Both the position numbers and the translations under genes were made by a program. A stretch of DNA of 64,000 nucleotides from Cenococcum geophilum 1.58 (lineage: Eukaryota; Ascomycota; Dothideomycetes; Gloniales; Gloniaceae), in contig KV748230.1 of the NCBI GenBank assembly GCA_001692895.1, positions 310,001 through 374,000 on the forward strand. The letters run 5' to 3'. Positions 48,000-57,961 of this stretch are shown in pieces. The notes below the pieces were generated by a model that ran no database searches, was not told the origin of the DNA, and worked only from the letters and a program-made list of their open reading frames with translations. Within the stretch, counting starts at the first letter, position 1. Each line of letters begins with the position of its first letter.

Positions 48000-50900
48000 A
48001 GGGTTAAAAGGGATTAATATGTTATATATTAATCTAGGTTAGCTAGTTAGTGGAAAAAGCTGCACTATCCCTTATACTTTATTTCGCAATAGATAATAAG
48101 TTTTAACCTCTGCTTTAGCTAACTTAGGAGTAAATGCCTTTACCTTAATTAATATAAAGTGCGNTATAAAACTAGCTGACTTTTTAAATGCACCCCTTAA
48201 AGAACTGCCTAAACTAGTCCCTATTTGCGGTTATAACGGACGGATAGGGCCACCTATTATAACTATCTTGCGGATTTACCTCCGCGTTAATGGACGAAGG
48301 TAGTATAATATCCCCTTTCTTATTACGGACTTAGGAAGCCATAATATAATCTTAGGAAGAAAATAGCTAGCCTATTTAGGCTTACAGCTCAAAGTACGGA
48401 GTAGATAGCTTATCTAGCCCGAAACTCTACCCCTAACCCCTTCCTTTATAAAAGAAATCAGCATTATAATGGAAAACCTCGTACGGCCCTAGATTAATAC
48501 CATTTACTAGGCCGATGCTATGCGTAGAGATTAGGCCTTTAAGAAGGATATACAGCTTAACCCGCAACGGATCTGTATACTACGCCGCCCTTAAACTACC
48601 TATATTACGCCACCCGCATTAAAGACCTAGGAAGTTGGTAGTGACCTAGCTAAGTCCCCTATAGAGAACCCTATAAAGCTATAAAGGAAAGCCAGGGATA
48701 TTGGACGCCACACTAAACTAATAGATAGGAAGGACAACTTACGGAAAATGAAACGTAAGCTAAGGAAGACTATAAACCCTATACCGCAAACCACGGCCTA
48801 ATAGACGCTAAAGAAACCTATAGACCTCCTACCAGTTAATGTCTGCTATATTGGCGTTATAGGATTCTACCAGAACCTGGTTTAGCCTGATACTATTGCC
48901 TTTATAACTAGCCTATATAAAATTAACCGAATAATTAAGGAAAAGGAAAGCGAGCTTAGCGGATAGGAAAGTAGGCTTATAGATAAAGAACTAGTGGAAT
49001 AAAAACTACCTGATTGCCACCGGAAATTTAAAAACGTATTCTCTAAGGTAGTGTCTAATATGCTTCCACCCTACTAACTATATAACTATAAGATCGAGAT
49101 TAAGCAAGATAAGGGAAGCACCCTTAGCTTTAGCCCTCTCTACCTATAGTNTATTNCNNAATTATAGGCNATAAAGNAGTACCTTATTNATAANCTAAAT
49201 AAGGGCTTNATNNAGCCTAGCTAAGCCCCTTTTAACTTACCTATTCTCTTTATTAAAAAGCTAAATAGAGGACTGCGCTTCTGTATTAACTACCATAAGC
49301 TAAATAATATAACCCGTAAGGACCGCTACCCGCTACCCTTACTTAATAAGACTTTTACCTAAATAAGTAGAGCTAAGGTTTTTATAAAGCTTAATATCTG
49401 CTAGGCCTTTTATTAAATTAGGATAGACCCCGGGTCTAAGAATTTTACTATATTTTAGACCCGTTACGGGACGTATAAATATAAGGTACTTCCTTTTGGA
49501 CTAACTAATAGACTAGCTATATACTAGCGGTATATAAACGATATACTCTTTAACTACCTTAACGACTTCTATACGGCCTATCTAGATAATATTATAATTT
49601 ACTTAGAGAACGAACTGGAATATAAGGAGCACGTCTATAAAGTTTTATAACGGCTCCGTAAAGCTAGCCTCTAGGCTAATATCTAGAAGTTAGAATTTAG
49701 TATTAAGCGTATAAAATACCTAGGTTTTATTATTAGTATGAACGGAATTAAGGCCGACCTAGAGAAAACGGCTATAATTAACTAGTGGACGCCCCTACGG
49801 ACCGTAAAGGGGGTGCAATTGTTTTTAGATTTCTGTAACTTCTACTGACGCTTTATTAAGAACTATAGTAGGATTGCCCGGCCTCTTAACCGCCTTACTA
49901 GGAAAGACTAGCCCTTCTACTTTAACGCCATGTATATGCAGGCCTTTAATAAGCTTAAAAAACAGCTAGTGTTGGCCCCCCTACTTGCCTACTTTAACCT
50001 AGAATGGCCCTTAATGCTAGAAACTAATGCCTTAAACGGCGTAATAGCTGGTATTTTTTCCTAGAAGTAACCGGACGGAGAATAGCATCCTATTATATAC
50101 TATTTAAAGACTATAATAGATGCTGAACTAAACTACTATATCTATAATAAAGAAATGCTGGCTATTATCTCTAGCTTTTAGCACTGGCGTGTATAGCTAG
50201 AGGGGACCCCTAAACCTATTAAGGTAGTGTTAGATTATAAGGCCCTAGAATACTTTATAATAACTAAGGCCCTTATAGCCCGGCAGGCACGCTAGGCGGA
50301 TATTCTATCTTAGTTTAACTTCTTAATTATATACAGACTAGGCGCTATAAACCGTGCGGATGCTCTTACTAGGCGTGAATAAGACCTAGGTAACTATACG
50401 GCTGTAAAGATCTTATTACGGACCTAGATACTACTATAACCAGAGTACCTTAACTTCTAGATACGGGCAGAACTAAATATAGACTTTTTGGATGCTAAGA
50501 TATGCCCTATTAACTCTATGGAACTGGACCTTATTAATAAACTGCTGCAGGTAAACCGTACGGCCCCTTTTCTTTAGGAGTACTATAAAAAGGTAAAGAA
50601 TGTTTCTAGCCTATGGTCCCTCAAAAGTGGACTACTTAAGCACCGCGAATAGCTAGTAGTAGCAGAGGAACAGAACTTACGGACTTAACTTATTACCGAA
50701 GTATATGCCTAAGTCTCTATGGCCTACCCTAGAAAAAATAAGACCTGCAGGATTATAGGCGACCGCTATTACTAGCCCGGAATAATTATAAATATTAACC
50801 GCTATATATAGAACTGCAACGACTGCCGTAGGTCTATAATTCTATAAAATAAGACCTTAGGACTATTAAAACCCCTCCTAATACCCGACCGCCTCTAGTA

Positions 50901-52090
50901 ATATATCTCTATAGACTTTTATAAGCTACCTCTAGACCGTAATAGATATAATATAGTTATAATCCTAGTTAACTACTTCGGCAAGCGCCCGTTCTTAATT
51001 CCCTGTTATAAGAATATTAATGCTAAAGAGGCAGCCTAACTGTATATCTACTACGTCTACTAAATTTATAGACTACCAGATACTATTATATCCGACCGCG
51101 GCCCGTAGTTTATATTAGCCTTTTGGAATAAGTTTACCCAGATCCTAGGTATTAAGCTAAAGCTTTTTATAGTATATTACCCCCAGACAGACGGTTAAAC
51201 GGAGATTATAAATTAATATTTAGACTAGAGACTCCGGCCTTTTATTAACTACTTCTAGGATAACTGGGCCGAACTATTACCCTTAATAGACTACGCCTAA
51301 GCCACCTTACCCCATAACTCTACCGGATTTGCCCCTATTTAACTAGAAATGGGTTACCTACCCCGTATAAGCTTTAACTGGGAAAGACTAGAAGGGCCCC
51401 AGACTATACGCGAAAAACTATCTTATAAGGAAGCCTAGTAGTATGCTAAGCGCTTAGAAGAAGCCTAGAAAGTAGCCCGTATAAACCTAAAAAAGGCCTA
51501 GAAATTAATAGAATAGTAGGCAAATAAGTATAGGCGCGAGCCTAACTTTACTATAGGCGATATAGTCTAGGTTATAACAAAAAACTAGAAGATAGAACGG
51601 CCTAGCAGTAAGCTAGACTATAAGATAGTAGGACCGTATAAGATTTTTAATAAAGTAGGCAACTTATATAAGGTTAAGCTCCTAGACTTAATTAAAGTCC
51701 ATCCTATTTTCTTACTGGATAAGCTACGGAAAGCTATAAATAACCTACTGCCTAGATAAAAGAATGAACCTCCCCTACTAATTTAAGTTAACGACGATAA
51801 TAAATAGAAAATTAAAGAAATACTGGCCTATAAACTTGTAAAGGGAACGTTAAAGTATTATATTAGTTGGAAAGGATATAACCTAGACCCTACTTGGTAC
51901 CCTATATAGAACTTTATAGGTAGCCCCTATAAGCTTTAGAAGTTTTATAGCCGTTACCTTAATAAACCCAGACCGCTAAAGTACCTAGATAAGTAGATAG
52001 AATACTAGTATAACGAAGACGATAAGCTACTAGAAGAATATAAGGATAAAAACGCCCTAGAAATTTCTTAGTTACGTAAGGTATTAAGAT
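48000..52090 (+). pseudogene. Decayed Gypsy chromovirus pol of D1
   Basis: The protease region is near 48,050–48,160. RT runs from about 49,060: LRFCINYHKLNNITRKDRYP at about 49,275, TRYGTYKYKVLPFGL near 49,460 and the active-site box YLDN at 49579–49590 (second Asp changed by GAC-to-AAC). RNase H is at about 49,980–50,380. Integrase has the zinc-binding region near 50,680–50,840, core Asp in IDFYKLP (50,914) and IISDRGP (51,090) and Glu in the QTDG*TEI box (51,185). The chromodomain is at about 51,810–51,960 (YYISWKGYNLDPTWYP). Unresolved bases lie at 48,164 and 49,151–49,212. Stops are TAA/TAG. Confidence 0.9.
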
Positions 52091-52197
52091 ATCCAGGAAC
52101 TTCAACCGGCGGTTAAAGTTGTCTAATTAGTCAGATTCTCTTGCTAAGACTTTTAGCGGCAAAGCCTAAGGGCAGGCTTTTTTGGAGGGGGGGGTAA

Positions 52198-52414
52198 TAT
52201 TACGGTACTAACAGAACTACGCACCAGCAAGTTGCCATAGATTGCCGTATATTGCGGTTATGTGACGCGAAGATCTTATAAAACATTAAACGGCGCTGCT
52301 TTTCTTCTCCTTTCCTTTCCCTAGCTTTAGATTCTCGTTTATAGACAATCCAATCGTATAGGCTTGCGCGACCCTTTTGCTGTGCTTATGTCTTAATTAA
52401 CTGAGTCGCTAATA
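52198..52414 (+). repeat. 3' LTR of D1
   Basis: 217 bp. It starts TATTACGGTACT (TG to TA) and ends GCTAATA (CA to TA), followed by GGTAT. Confidence 0.92.
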
Positions 52415-52419
52415 GGTAT

Positions 52420-53030
52420 AAGCTAAGAACATCGTTGTTACTATAGTAAGTAAAGAAAATAAGTAGTACAGCCAAAGAAAGAATAAAGATGTTAATAAAT
52501 CTTTATATAGACCTTATAGAATTAGCAAAAGGAGTATAAGAAAGAATGAAAAAGTACTATAACGCTAAGAGATCTAAGGGACTAGATCTTAAGGAGGGAG
52601 ATAAAGTATAGCTACTATATAAAAATTTTAAGAGTTAACGGCTAAGTAAGAAGTTAGACTACGTTAGACTAGGACCTTTTAAAATTATATAAAGGATTTT
52701 ACCGATCACGTTTAAGTTAGACCTACTAGCTAAGATAAAGATTTACTCTATATACTATATCGTAATGCTAGAGCCAGTATATAGAAATGTTAAGCTACTA
52801 GTCTATAAAGTAGATACGTATAGAGGATAGGAAGAAGATAAATAGTAAGTTTTACAGGTCGTTAGTTATAAGGATATTAATAATAAAATATAGTATAAGG
52901 TTAAGTAGATAGGCTATACTAAGACTACCTAGGAACTACTAGAAAGTTTAAAGAACGCTATAGGAAAGGTATAGAAGTATTAGAAGAAATTAGGTTAGGT
53001 AGTATTAATAAAAAAGGATTGCTAAAGAAT
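52420..53030 (+). pseudogene. Decayed pol of A2, integrase tail and chromodomain
   Basis: Continuation after D1: LDLIELAKGVQERMKKYYNA-type text near 52,500–52,560 (one Gln restored), GLDLKEGDKV at about 52,580, then a chromodomain-like stretch (DINNKI*YKVK*IGYTKTT) near 52,875–52,930. Confidence 0.82.
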
Positions 53031-53049
53031 AAGTCACCTAAGGGGGACC

Positions 53050-53720
53050 TAAGAAGAGTAGTTACTAAATTACTTAGATTTATTTCCTTCTTAACCAGAA
53101 AAGAGTCCGTTCTCTTATTACTAAGTTCCTATAAACCCTATTTTATAAGTTTTTACTCCTTAGAATAAACCTTCTTACGCACCTTCTTAAGATGGATTAA
53201 CTAAGTAGACGCTGCAAGATGAGACTTAAGGGCCCGTTACTAAGTATTGGCAGCCTCCCGTTTAGCGTCCCAAGAACGGCATAACTCTGCTAAAGTAATA
53301 GATAGTTTATTATCCAGCTATATAGTAGTAGATTAAATATAAAACCCTAAGATAAATTAATTAGGGAACTAGATGACTATTAAGAGTAATAGGTCGCGTA
53401 TATTTAGTATTAGAGACGGAGTAAACGTTATAGGACGAATAAATATTCGCTTTAGTGCACTCTAAGCAAGAGGACGGTTATTGTAAAAAAGGGTTTGCTA
53501 ACGCAATATAAACTAATCCCTTTTTTAAATAGTAAGAATATAGAGACGGTATAATCTCACTAAGAGATAATATTGCAGTAATAATACGAGTATAACGAGC
53601 AGTTAAGGAAGAAGAAATTGCTTTAGGTATAATAAGCAATAATATTAACCAAATTAATTAGACGGATATTATACCTCTAGTAAATAACCTGGAGATATTT
53701 AGGATCTTTAAGGATAAAGA
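53050..53720 (-). pseudogene. Decayed antisense reading frame downstream of pol, copy A2
   Basis: Minus strand, the same frame as in A3 and A1. It has a Cys block (SSCLECTKANIYSSYNV near 53,440–53,490), then LDNKLSITLAELCRSWDAKR, KKVRKKVYSKE near 53,158–53,187 and ELSNKRTDS. Between A2 and A3 many differences are silent or conservative in this frame. Stops are TAA/TAG. Function unknown. Confidence 0.55.
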
Positions 53721-53738
53721 TAGAGAGGAGGGAGATAG

Positions 53739-54164
53739 TGTTATAAACGCTTTAAGTACAATGTTATAACTACTTAGAGAAGAGTCGGAAGAAGCTAGTT
53801 AGTTAATTTAAGCACGGCCTAGGATGGAGCTAATAGAGCTATATAACAAGGAATGGTAACCAAGGTCATGTAGGGTAATCTATATAATCTGTGGGATCTG
53901 TATAATCTATAGCAGAGTAGATAAAGTATATATATATTACATACAAGACGGATTTTATAGGAGTACGGCCGTGTATTTAAAGGACCACAGTCCCTACCTA
54001 GATAGTTCCTTCCTTATAGTGATTCTCAGAATATAACTAGAGTTAATCTATTGGGCAACTACTCCACCCGTTATTATTACGTTGTTAACTTTTATACTTG
54101 CATCACCTATATACCTAGCCTAAAAACGAGCCTATTATAGTTCTTGCTATAAGGTTCCGTTACA
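53739..54164 (+). repeat. 3' LTR of A2
   Basis: 426 bp. TGTTATAAACGC start after a purine-rich tract, GGTTCCGTTACA end, followed by AATAT. Confidence 0.92.
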
Positions 54165-54243
54165 AATATTACATACTATATTGTTAGTTTTTACGCGCCC
54201 TATATACACCTAATCTTTAACTACCTTATCGTTAACTAACGCC

Positions 54244-54393
54244 ATGCCTTCCTTATCTACTAATATAATAGACGACGATAATATATCTACCTCTGCTATT
54301 TCGGAGCTTAATTCAGATCAGTTTACCTACTTTAGCGATGGCGACGCGTTAAGCAACTCTGCACTAAGTACACTAGGTGAGTTGGTTACTTAG
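54244..54393 (+). other. Short acidic Ser-rich open frame (49 codons)
   Basis: ATG at 54244 to TAG at 54391. The product begins MPSLSTNIIDDDNISTS and continues ISELNSDQFTYFSDGD. The run of in-frame Asp/Ser codons without a stop is unusual for this mutated region. It could be the first exon or N-terminal remnant of a lost gene or transposase. I do not recognise it, and nothing convincing follows downstream. Confidence 0.3.
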
Positions 54394-55290
54394 TAATATT
54401 ACGGCTGGGGGAGGGCTTATAGCAACGAGCGTAATAGAAGAAGCTTTTAAGGTCTTGGCAATTTAAGAAGGAGAGCCTAAGAAGCTACTGCTAACTATAC
54501 TAAGCTAAGGATCGTGAAGTTGACGATAGTAGTAAGAGTAGGGGTAAGAGGGTAGCTGTATTTTGGAGTTCTACTAAGGCCTAGAGTAGTACGGAGCTTA
54601 ACTATAACTATATTACTATACCGAGACTTTATATAAGTAATTTGGATTTAATATTTAGTAAAATTTTAATATAAAATTTGGTTTTAATATCAATTTCAAT
54701 ACAGTCTTATATTGATATTAAATATTAATAAAAGGCCTAAGCTCGTATATATATAATAATAATTAAGTAGCTAATAATAGCTACCCTATATTAGGCCTAG
54801 CCACCTAATTTTTAATAAGGTTTAAAGGGAGATTATCTAGTAAAAAGTAGATATTATATATCCACCTCGCTATAGTAAGTGCCTTAAGGTACCTATTATA
54901 GATCTATATATAGTTTATATATATTAGCTAGCGTTTGCTAGCGTTTAATAAAATTATATAAAGGTGTTATAATAACGATATATTATACTCGAACGCTAAA
55001 TAGATAGGCATTAGATTTAAATAAGAACTCTATTTATAAAATATAGCTTTAAGGCCTCTATATATATATATATACAACTAAGATAGGTAGGAAGACTTAT
55101 AAGGGTAAGTAGCTAAGTGGTAAGATATATAAGAGTAAGCAGCTAAAAATAGTAAGTACGGCCTTATTAGCAAAATGTTTGTGCCTCCTAACAGTACTAA
55201 CAGCTCCTAATAGCTCCTATTAGGGCTGTCAGGAGCTTTAGAAGACACTTATACTTGGCATCCTATTAGGAACCTATTAGGAGGTTGCCC
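54394..55290. other. AT-rich mutated DNA, no gene seen
   Basis: RIP-like text with TA-rich microsatellite-like pieces (TATATATATATATA near 55,056). The stretch 55,185–55,290 (CTCCTAATAGCTCCTATTAGGG…) looks like the mutated version of the CCTGTCAGG-type repeat at 56,697–56,975. Confidence 0.5.
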
Positions 55291-55293
55291 GGA

Positions 55294-55356
55294 CCACTAG
55301 GACCTCTAGGACCTCTAGGACCATTAGGACTATTAGGACTATTAGGACCATCAGGA
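55294..55356 (+). repeat. 9-bp tandem repeat, 7 units
   Basis: Units CCACTAGGA, CCTCTAGGA (twice), CCATTAGGA, CTATTAGGA (twice), CCATCAGGA. The variants differ by transitions. Confidence 0.85.
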
Positions 55357-55489
55357 TAACAATAAAAATTCTAGATTTAAAAATAAGGTATATTAACACT
55401 CCAGTATTTACAGCTAGTCAAAAAATACAAAATTAATTTAATTATATATAATCTAAATAATCTAAATTAATCTCTCCTGTCTACCGCCT

Positions 55490-56250
55490 GTGTTTGTCAT
55501 GGAGCTCTACAATCGCTCGGGCGTCGGGCGATCGACTGAGGAGCCTCTCGCGGAGGCTCCAAATCGTCGATCGGCGGTGTTCCCGATGATCCGCTGGCCG
55601 TGTGCTGATTTCCTAACTAGGCCTAGTGCCTGCCTGTGCCTGTCGTGCCTACCTGTCTATGCCTACCTGTCTGTATCTATAATTTGGGGGAGAGGTCGGC
55701 CCGATCGAAGGCTCTGCTTGATTCGATTGCGATTAATTGTATTGATTCGAATCGTTCTCCATAGGCGTTCGTTGGCTGTACGTTTGAACGGTGGTCGTCT
55801 GGGGTGCCTCCCTAGGAGGCCTTGATTCGATTTGATTCGGTAATAGGCTGATATCGAGGCTCTGGTTCGATTCGATCGATCGATCGAATCGATCGTGGTG
55901 TTCGCTGGCTGGTCGTTCNAACGATTATCGTCTGGTTCTGACGACGGTCCTCTCCTACTTGCCTGCCTACCTGCCTGCCTACCTACCTACTTACCTACCT
56001 ACCTACCTACCTGCCTGCCTGCCTGACTGTGTCAGTATCTGATTTAATTCGGGGGAGAGGTCGGCCCGATCGAAGGCTCTAATTGATCCAGGTCGTTCTC
56101 TATGGCCGTTCGCTAGCTGTACATTCGAACGGTAGTCGTCTAGGTGCCTCCCTAGGAGCCTTGATACGATTCGGTAATGGGCCAATATCAAATTCGATTA
56201 ATCGATCAATTGAATCGTTCGTGGTCTTCGCTAGCTGGTTGTTCGAAAGG
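55490..56250 (+). repeat. GC-rich, lightly mutated relative of family B interior
   Basis: It contains GAGAGGTCGGCCCGATCGAAGG twice as a phrase (about 55,690 and 56,052; quoted in part), GAGGCTCTGGTTCGATTCGAT near 55,855, and CCTCCCTAGGAGGCCTTGAT near 55,806 and 56,148. B2 carries AGGTCGGCCCGGCCAAAGGC (16,709) and TTGAGGCTCTGGCTTAATTC (16,789). CA, TG and CG dinucleotides are abundant, unlike everywhere to the left. A (CCTA)n/(CCTG)n run lies at about 55,958–56,027 and a CGAT run at about 55,874–55,905. Open frames of 60–120 codons here are by-products of low stop density. I see no gene. Confidence 0.6.
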
Positions 56251-56391
56251 TTGTCGTCTAGTTCTTGTAACGGTCGTCTGGTTCTGGCGACGGTCGTCTG
56301 GTTCTGGCGACGGTCGTCTGGTTCTGGCGACGGTCGTCTGGTTCTGGCGACGGTCGTCTGGTTCTGGCGACGGTCGTCTAGTTTTGGGCGA
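56251..56391 (+). repeat. 20-bp tandem repeat, 7 units, five identical
   Basis: Unit CGGTCGTCTGGTTCTGGCGA. Five perfect copies at 56271–56370, with degenerate units on each side. Perfect identity in an area next to heavily mutated repeats implies recent expansion or gene-conversion-like homogenisation. Confidence 0.93.
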
Positions 56392-56554
56392 CGGTCCTCT
56401 GCTAGCTGCCGTCTAGTGCCTCCTAAGGGAGGATGTAAGGAAGGGTAAAGAATGGGGTGACTGCAAAGGGGGTAACTTGGCAGAGGCACGTGTAGGCTAT
56501 CGGGAATATAGCGGGGACCCGATAGCACTGTGTGTCGCGCGCACGCGCACATAG

Positions 56555-56699
56555 GGTCGTGTCGCATTAGGGGGAGGTATCCCATTAGGGGGGGTATCAC
56601 AGTGGGGGAGGTGTCGCATTGGGGGGTGTCTTGAGGGGTGTGCATAGGAGGTGTCGCTTTGGGGGGGGAAGGGGTTGGAGGGGTGTCGCTTAGGGGTAT
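56555..56699 (+). repeat. G-rich tandem array (GGTGTCGCATTGGGGG-type)
   Basis: The GTGTCGC core recurs near 56,558, 56,610, 56,652 and 56,683, each followed by runs of 4–8 G. Several G runs are close enough for G-quadruplex formation on the plus strand (inference). Just upstream, 56,531–56,550 is alternating purine/pyrimidine (TGTGTCGCGCGCACGCGCAC). Confidence 0.75.
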
Positions 56700-56975
56700 C
56701 CTGTCAGGAACCTGACAGGACGATCAGGAAAATTAAGATCTGCCAGGAGCCTGTCAGGAACGATCAGGAAATACTAGTTTCCTGTCAGGACCCTGACAGG
56801 ACCGTAAGAGGACGATCAGGAAATCAAAGATCCTGCCAGGAGCCTGTCAGGACGACCAGGACGATCAGGAAAATCAAAATCCTGCCAGGAGCCTGCCAGG
56901 AGCCTACCAGGACGATTAGGACCTCCAGGAAAGTCAAAATCCTGTCAGGAGGCCTCCAGGATCTTGGCACCCCAA
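56697..56975 (+). repeat. Palindromic CCTGWCAGG-type repeat array
   Basis: Many copies of CCTGTCAGGA, CCTGACAGGA and CCTGCCAGGA, mixed with ACGATCAGGAAAATCAAA-like spacers, roughly 10-bp modular. The modules are partly self-complementary. The frames through it have no protein meaning. Confidence 0.8.
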
Positions 56976-57159
56976 CAAAATGCTGATGCTATTTAGGTTA
57001 ATATACCCCCCTAGCTATATAGAGCCTCCTAAGCTGCTGTAGACTACAAAAAATTATAATAGCAATTTAGTGTTAAGTTTAAAGAAATCTTCTATATAGT
57101 TACTTTCCTAGATATTATCTAAATCAACTTTAATTAGATCTTTAATATTAATGAGGTAA
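56976..57159. other. AT-rich transition DNA
   Basis: About 180 bases of mutated-looking text between the GC-rich array and the family C fragment. Nothing recognisable. Confidence 0.4.
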
Positions 57160-57655
57160 AGCCTTTATTAAGCCGTCTGCTATTATACCCTCTTAGCTTC
57201 CTACTATAATAGGTTTAATCTCTTACTATATTCTTAGCGTTTAAAACCACTTATTTAAAATCCGTATATATAGTAATCCATGGTAAGGCTCTTATACACT
57301 TTATTTTATTAAAAATTACTAGCTTAATTTTAGCCTAAATATATCTAATTTTCTTCTTCTTATAGACGCTGCCGTTTATATTTCTAAGGGACTTTAAATC
57401 TATCTATTAAGTATAAGTTTTTATAAAGTTTATAAACTGGTAGAAGTCTTAACAGTCTAGCTATATACTATTTTAGAATTATTCTATATTATCGTATTAT
57501 ATAATATATAGACCTTAGGCCTAACCCTTTAGGAAGGTCTACAGCAATAGCTATATAGTAATTTATTCTTTATTAAGTTAATTAAGCGCGATCTAGTTTA
57601 GCGATTGGTTTTCAATATTGCTAATAATCTACCATATATGTTCTTTAGTATTAAA
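57160..57655 (-). pseudogene. Family C gag fragment C3
   Basis: It matches C2 about 25,560–26,080 (same strand), including ATCTATCTATTAAGTATAAG-type text and the TATTATATAATATATAGA motif. No LTR or TSD at either end, so it is a truncated relic. Its right edge at about 57,655 is the sharp border with ordinary genic DNA. Confidence 0.8.
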
Positions 57656-57961
57656 CAGGTTTTTGTTCATTTTTAGCATATGCTGGCACAAAACCTTCTT
57701 AATAGGAAGACGGCCAACAGGCGCTTCAGAGTTGAGTTTCCAGGCTATCAAATTGACGAGCTGAAATACCGCAAGGAGGCTATCCATATGGAATACGACG
57801 TAGCTGGCGTATTCCCCGGACATTGTGCAAAGTCTGGTTTCTCTTGCATGTCGAGACATAATGCATATGAGCTCATCCATTGGAGCATGTAACATCGGAT
57901 AGTCACTTGTTTATCAAATGACGAAGAGAATGCAGCCAGTAAATCTTACGCTGGGTTATTT
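57656..57961. other. Downstream region of the HET gene; two overlapping short frames
   Basis: Normal base composition starts here. A 70-codon frame (57680–57892, plus, starting MLAQNLLNRKTANRRF) and an 88-codon frame (57629–57895, minus, starting MLHAPMDELICIMSRH) overlap on opposite strands. Neither has a recognisable domain. The minus frame runs into the mutated repeat at its end. The DNA probably holds the HET 3' UTR and perhaps a relic of a gene cut by the repeat. Confidence 0.4.

Larger units (their letters stand above)
46439..52414 (+). mobile_element. Gypsy family D copy D1, complete, nested in A2 integrase
   Basis: A 5,976-bp element with 217-bp LTRs (46439–46655, 52198–52414). GGTAT lies at 46434–46438 and 52415–52419. 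The uninterrupted site is in A1 near 2132–2136. It is a compact chromovirus: gag, protease, RT, RNase H, integrase, chromodomain, then a purine tract (GGAGGGGGGGG) and LTR, with no antisense frame. As it sits in A2 it is younger than A2, and its reading frames are less broken, but RIP marks are still present. Confidence 0.93.
39950..54164 (+). mobile_element. Gypsy family A copy A2, with two nested insertions
   Basis: The 5' LTR is 39950–40698 (including a 323-bp TIR element) and the 3' LTR 53739–54164. AATAT lies at 39945–39949 and 54165–54169. Removing D1 (46439–52414 plus TSD) and the TIR element leaves about 7.9 kb, equal to A3. Gag, protease, RT, RNase H, integrase, chromodomain and antisense frame are in the expected order. 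Clusters of unresolved bases lie at 43,862–43,890 and 43,942. Confidence 0.92.

Noticed and set aside
55490..55825. 111-codon plus-strand open frame
   Set aside because: GC-rich repeat text with a CCTG/CCTA run nearby, no domain, no start context, and homology to non-coding interior of family B.
56251..56391. CRISPR-like look of the 20-bp repeats
   Set aside because: Units are directly adjacent without spacers, and the organism is a fungus; it is a simple tandem repeat.
56100..56645. 181-codon open frame on the minus strand, and overlapping plus-strand frames of 79–121 codons
   Set aside because: All run through the 20-bp tandem repeat and G-rich array. The repetitive peptide (DDRRQNQTTVART-type) is an artefact of a stop-free repeat in several frames.
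1..57655. tRNA, rRNA or other structural RNA genes
   Set aside because: I looked for conserved tRNA boxes and rRNA-like text by eye and saw none that could be supported; a tRNAscan or Infernal run would be decisive.
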